Shown piece by piece: positions 60,141 through 64,000 of a DNA stretch of 64,000 nt. Both the position numbers and the translations under genes were made by a program. The notes below the pieces were generated by a model. It did not search any database. It saw only the letters and a program-made list of their open reading frames with translations, and had not been told where the DNA came from. The first letter of the stretch is position 1. The number at the start of each line of letters is the position of its first letter. The DNA comes from Micavibrio sp. (GTDB taxonomy: Bacteria; Pseudomonadota; Alphaproteobacteria; Micavibrionales; UBA2020). The stretch spans positions 434,001-498,000 of the forward strand of contig JAPWJZ010000004.1 in assembly GCA_028283745.1 (NCBI GenBank), written 5' to 3'.

Positions 60141-61974
60141 ATGGAGAACACCGCAATGGCCACCGCAACCCACATCCCTGATCTAACGACCTCCACTCCC
60201 ATCAAGGTACGGACACGCGTAGCCTCGGTGCCGCCGCACAGCAAGCTTCACGAAGCGCAGGCCGCGCTCGAAGCCATCGGCCGCTCCCAAGGCGTCGTCG
60301 AGTTTGTAACTCGACGGCACAATCCTCAACGCCAACGAAAATTTCCTTCGGCTCAGCGGGTATCGTCTCGATGAGATTCAGGGCAAACACCATAGCCTCT
60401 TCGTTGATCCACACGAAGCGCAAGGCTTGGAGTACCGTGCGCTCTGGACCGGCCTGCAGCGCGGGGATGCACGCACCGCGATCTTTCGTCGCATTGGGAA
60501 AAATGGACAGGAGTTCTGGCTGCAGGGATGCTACATGCCCATCCTCGACGCAGAAGGCAAGCCGTTCAAGGCAGTCAAGATTGCGCTGGATGTCACAGAG
60601 GACATGCGCCGCAACGTAGCCAACCGCGGACAGGTAGAAGCCGTCAGCCGCACGCAGGCCGTCATCGAGTTTGAACTCGATGGAACCATCGTGGCGGCGA
60701 ATGAAAACTTTCTCAACACCATGGGCTACACTCTCGTGGAATTGCAGGGTCGCCATCACCGCACCTTCATGGAAAAGGACGAGGCTCAATCCCCCGCCTA
60801 TCGGGAGTTCTGGGAGGCGCTCGCACGCGGCGAGTATCAGCATGGCGAGTACAAGCGTCTGGGCAAGGGTGCGCGTGAAGTCTGGATCTACGGCTCCTAC
60901 AACCCTATCTTTGACGCCAATGGCAAGCCTGCGCGCGTGGTCAAGTTCGCAACCGACATTACCTCCACCGTCCGTGCGCGATTGGAGCATCAAGCCGCGC
61001 AGGAGGCAGAGCGTCTGCGCACACTGGAACTGCAGGAGAAAGTGCAGTCCATTCTCGAAGTCGTGCAACAGGCCAGCGAAGGCGACCTAACCCAGCAAAT
61101 CACTGTCTCAGGTAAGGACTCCATCGGGCAGATGGGAGAAGCCCTGGCTCGCTTCTTTGCCGACCTTCGTCAACGGATTACCGCTATCACCACCGCCGCG
61201 CAGGCCCTTGGGTCCGCTTCGGAAGAGCTTTCCGTCATCAGTGAGCAAATGGCCTCCAACGCGGAAGAAACGGCAACGCAGGCCAAGGTCGTCTCCACAG
61301 CTAGCGATGAGGTCTCCAAAAACGTTACCGTGGTGGCGGCAGGCTCGGAAGAGATGCAAGCCTCTATCCGTGAGATATCCAAAAGCGCAAACGAAAGCGC
61401 GAACGTTGCCCACAACGCCGTTGCTGCGGCCACAGCAACCAATCAGACCATCGCCAAACTTGGACAATCCAGTCTTGAGATCGGCAAGGTCGTAAAGGTC
61501 ATCACCTCCATCGCGCAGCAGACCAACCTCCTCGCGCTCAATGCCACCATCGAAGCTGCGCGTGCAGGAGAAGCCGGCAAAGGCTTCGCCGTAGTTGCCA
61601 ATGAAGTCAAGGAGCTTGCAAAAGAAACGGCCAAGGCAACGGAAGAGATCGGTCAGAAGATCGAAGCCATTCAGAGCGATACCACCAGTGCCGTTCAGGC
61701 GATCGAAGAGATCACCCAGATCATCAACCAGATCAACGATGTTTCGAACACCATCGCCTCTGCGGTTGAAGAACAGACCGCCACGACAAACGAAATCGGC
61801 CGCAACGTTTCGGATGCTTCGCATGGCGTGAGCGAAATCGCCGTCAATATTGCCGGCGTTGCCTCAGCAGCTCAAAGCACAACCACCGGCGCAGCAGGCA
61901 CGCAAACCGCGGCGCGCAGCCTACATGCCATGGCGAGCGAGCTGCAGGGTCTCGTCGTTCGCTTCACCGTCTAA
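60141..61974 (+). pseudogene. Soluble methyl-accepting chemotaxis protein with two PAS domains, frameshifted in PAS1
   Basis: Reading begins at 60141 (or ATG at 60156) and goes into the first PAS domain to EFVT at 60309, then the frame is lost. One extra T at about 60307 explains it: GAGTTTGTAACTCGACGG against GAGTTTGAACTCGATGG at the same place in the second PAS. Without it the protein continues [20 protein letters not shown], then [14 protein letters not shown]. Domains: PAS1 (about 45-165), PAS2 ([20 protein letters not shown]), HAMP-like helix, and a complete MCP signal domain with hairpin tip [20 protein letters not shown]. There are no membrane segments, so the receptor is cytosolic. 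A sequence error or a recent mutation are both possible. Confidence 0.85.
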
Positions 61975-62043
61975 ACAAGGACTCTCCATGCAGGCCGGGT
62001 CTCCTGCCTGCATATTTTCTTATCTCTTTGCTGAGGTCATACG

Positions 62044-63165
62044 ATGCCTGTTGCGTCATCACGCACCATCCCTTCTCCCACACGACGCCAGGCAGACAAG
62101 ATCCGGGTTTTAGTCGTAGACGACTCTGTCGTCGTTCGCCGTCTTCTCACGCGCATGCTAAGCGAAGAACAGGGGTTTGAGGTAGTAGGCACCGCCGCTT
62201 CAGCCGAAAGCGCCCTGAGTAAGCTGCCCCTGCTCACGCCGGATGTCATGACACTCGACATCAACATGCCCGGCATGAGTGGACTGGAGTTGCTTCCGCT
62301 TCTCCGTGCTCGCTTCCCGAAGCTTCGTGTTCTGGTCTTCTCCGGCGGCTCCCTCTCCTCCGCTGCCAGCACAGTCGATGCGCTGATGAACGGCGCGGCC
62401 ATGTTTCTGATGAAGCCTGAAACCGACGTCTCTCTCCCTGATGCCTCGGCCCGTTTTCAGCTCGAGCTTTGCGAGAAGCTACGTCTTCTCTGCCATACGT
62501 CCACACAACTCCAACGCGGCTCGCCGCCCCCCCCGTCGCTGCACTCGCTTGCCTCCTCCAGGCCGCCCCGTATTCCGCCTTCGTTCAAAAACCGTGAGGT
62601 TCTTGCCATCGGTGTTTCTACCGGAGGCCCTACCGCTCTCGCGCAGTTGATCGCTGGCTTGCCGCATAACTTTTCTCTTCCCGTCGTCATCGTGCAGCAC
62701 ATGCCTCCCGTCTTCACCCGGCTCCTCGCAGAGCGCATTCAACACAGCACAGGCTTTCCCACCGTTGAGGCTGCTGACGGAATGAAACTGCAACCCGGCA
62801 CAGCCTATCTCGCTCCCGGAGACTTCCACATGCGGCTCACCCGCGCCGGTACAGAGGTGCTCATTCGTCTCGATCAGGGACCGCAGGAGTGCTCCTGCAG
62901 ACCTGCGGTGGATGTCCTCTTCCGCTCTGTCGCTGAAGTCTATGGGGGCAACACCATCGCCACCATCCTCACCGGTATGGGGCAGGACGGCCTGCGCGGT
63001 TCTGAATCGCTCGTGCGTCAGGGAGCTCATCTCATCGCACAGGATGAAGCCACCAGCGTCGTGTGGGGAATGCCAGGCGCCGTCACGCAGGCCGGCCTCG
63101 TGCATGAGTCGTTACCACTTCAAGAAATAGCCGGAGCGATTCTTCGGCAAGTAAGGGGCCGCTAA
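62044..63165 (+). CDS. cheB: Chemotaxis protein-glutamate methylesterase CheB
   Basis: A 373-residue protein with an N-terminal receiver domain (acidic pair DD at 26-27, phospho-acceptor Asp72 in MTLDINMPGMSG, MKP for the conserved Lys) and a C-terminal methylesterase domain with Ser in GVSTGGPTALAQL, His in VIVQHMPPVFT and Asp in GMGQDGLRG. It removes methyl groups from the receptor under CheA control. A flexible Pro-rich linker joins the domains. cheR starts one base within its stop (TAATG). Confidence 0.95.
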   Translation: MPVASSRTIPSPTRRQADKIRVLVVDDSVVVRRLLTRMLSEEQGFEVVGTAASAESALSKLPLLTPDVMTLDINMPGMSGLELLPLLRARFPKLRVLVFSGGSLSSAASTVDALMNGAAMFLMKPETDVSLPDASARFQLELCEKLRLLCHTSTQLQRGSPPPPSLHSLASSRPPRIPPSFKNREVLAIGVSTGGPTALAQLIAGLPHNFSLPVVIVQHMPPVFTRLLAERIQHSTGFPTVEAADGMKLQPGTAYLAPGDFHMRLTRAGTEVLIRLDQGPQECSCRPAVDVLFRSVAEVYGGNTIATILTGMGQDGLRGSESLVRQGAHLIAQDEATSVVWGMPGAVTQAGLVHESLPLQEIAGAILRQVRGR

Positions 63166-64000
63166 TGCCAAATTCATTCTTTGCCTCTACTCCAACCCAC
63201 GCCGTCTCCCCGGAGTGCTTTCTCTTCCTCCAGCAGTGGATCCACCGCGCCTCTGGGCTTTCTCTCGAAGCGGAAAAAGTCTATCTACTCGAGTCACGAC
63301 TTGGGCCAGTCGTGGAGCGCGAGCAGCTTGGCTCCATGGAGGCGCTCTGCCAGGCTCTCCGCAGCGGCCTGCCCGGCCTATCGCGCAAAGTGATCGAAGC
63401 CATGACCACGCACGAGACTCTCTTCTTTCGGGATCATGCCCCGTTCTCTGCGCTTCGGTCGCACATCCTGCCACAACTCCTGCGCGACCGCTCCAGCGGC
63501 CAAAAGCTGCGTTTCTGGTCAGCGGCAGCTTCGTCCGGGCAGGAGGCCTACTCCCTGGCGATCACCCTACTCGAAGCAGGGCTCACCCCCAATGAGGTCT
63601 CGATCCTCGCAACCGACATCTCCGAACGCGTGCTGGAAAAAGCCAGTGCCGGCGTCTACGGCACCTTTGAAGTAAGCCGTGGCCTTCCGGCTCCCTATCT
63701 TGCCCGCTACTTTCAACCTCATGGAGAAGAGTGGAAAGTCCGGCCGCATCTCCGCAACATGATTCAATTCGAACCGCTTGATCTCCGGCAAAGCCTCAGC
63801 GGCCGGGGTCCATTTCACGTCGTCTTCTGCCGTAATGTCTTGATCTACTTCGACACGCCAACCAAAACCAACACCCTGAAAGAGCTGCACAGCGTTCTTT
63901 ACCCCGGCGCTCCGCTCTTTTTAGGTGCCGCCGAAACCGTAGGCACAGCCCAACGATTCAAGCGCTCCAAAATCGCTGATGCAATCGCCTATCTTGCCGA
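63165..64000 (+). CDS. cheR: Chemotaxis methyltransferase CheR (3' end outside the window)
   Basis: 278 residues are visible. The N-terminal helical domain (FLFLQQWIHRASGLSLEAEK, TTHETLFFRDHAPFSALRSH with the substrate-binding TxHETxFFRD motif) is followed by the SAM-binding domain: LRFWSAAASSGQEAYSLAIT, SILATDISERVLEKASAGVY and VVFCRNVLIYFDTPTK, ending at LFLGAAETVGTAQRF. CheR methylates receptor glutamates with S-adenosylmethionine. The start overlaps the cheB stop, so they are coupled. The final codons lie beyond 64000. Confidence 0.92.
   Translation, partial: MPNSFFASTPTHAVSPECFLFLQQWIHRASGLSLEAEKVYLLESRLGPVVEREQLGSMEALCQALRSGLPGLSRKVIEAMTTHETLFFRDHAPFSALRSHILPQLLRDRSSGQKLRFWSAAASSGQEAYSLAITLLEAGLTPNEVSILATDISERVLEKASAGVYGTFEVSRGLPAPYLARYFQPHGEEWKVRPHLRNMIQFEPLDLRQSLSGRGPFHVVFCRNVLIYFDTPTKTNTLKELHSVLYPGAPLFLGAAETVGTAQRFKRSKIADAIAYLA

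Overview
The window joins two unrelated bacterial genomes. Positions 1 to about 44,200 look alphaproteobacterial: they carry a DUF2794 protein, a eukaryotic-type NADP isocitrate dehydrogenase, CtaA, two BTLCP-type transglutaminase-like peptidases, a LapG-like promoter style with TTGACA boxes, and many ankyrin-repeat proteins. Positions from about 44,200 to 64,000 look like Acidobacteriota (Terriglobales-like): a very large Oar-like TonB-dependent receptor with a carboxypeptidase-regulatory N-terminal domain, an ECF sigma factor, an M28 peptidase and a soluble chemotaxis cluster. The change falls inside two genes at once (an ankyrin-type gene loses its 3' part, an alpha/beta hydrolase loses its 5' part) and no mobile element sits there. 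A chimeric contig is therefore the simplest explanation; this is an inference from sequence only.

Alphaproteobacterial part, left to right: a HEAT-like protein, a Nudix hydrolase, LapA-like and IHF-beta genes (1-2.5 kb); a coupled pair of ankyrin genes with the same C-terminal tail (2.9-4.5 kb); argE and an N-formylglutamate amidohydrolase-type gene (5.3-7.4 kb); two tandem paralogues of unknown function that contain repeats resembling degenerate RelA/SpoT HD domains (7.5-10.4 kb); a lipoprotein, a site-2 protease with CBS domains, a PIN-like protein, pyrE and a PilZ protein (10.5-14.7 kb); rpmI-rplT with a clear promoter and terminator (15-15.8 kb); a radA-cvpA-SDR-CDF transporter-Nudix run (17.2-21.9 kb) converging on der-bamB-TPR protein (21.9-25.4 kb); an ankyrin cluster sharing an unrecognised C-terminal module (25.6-29.1 kb); a DUF2794-SEL1-icd operon (29.5-31.8 kb); tandem membrane-anchored EEP enzymes and tandem BTLCP peptidases (31.9-35.9 kb); a ctaA operon with two small paralogous membrane proteins and a lipase-like hydrolase (35.9-38.2 kb); an ankyrin/AAA+ fusion (38.3-39.9 kb); and nadA-nadB-nadC, where nadB is broken by a small out-of-frame deletion and nadA is preceded by a long perfect operator-like palindrome (40.1-43.8 kb).

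Acidobacterial part: two alpha/beta-hydrolase remnants, a divergent GlxA-type regulator and HD-domain (cyanamide-hydratase-like) gene, then a cassette of ECF sigma factor, anti-sigma-like protein, TonB-dependent receptor, PepSY membrane protein and a small membrane protein. This cassette lies exactly between an intact initiator tRNA-Met gene (54.3 kb) and a decayed copy of it (46.6 kb), the geometry of a tRNA-integrated island, although no integrase is visible. Then follow an M28 peptidase and an MFS transporter, and finally cheA-cheW-mcp-cheB-cheR, a soluble chemosensory pathway whose receptor gene carries a one-base frameshift in its first PAS domain; cheR runs off the window end.

Gene calls rest on reading protein motifs and gene layout by eye; no database search was possible.
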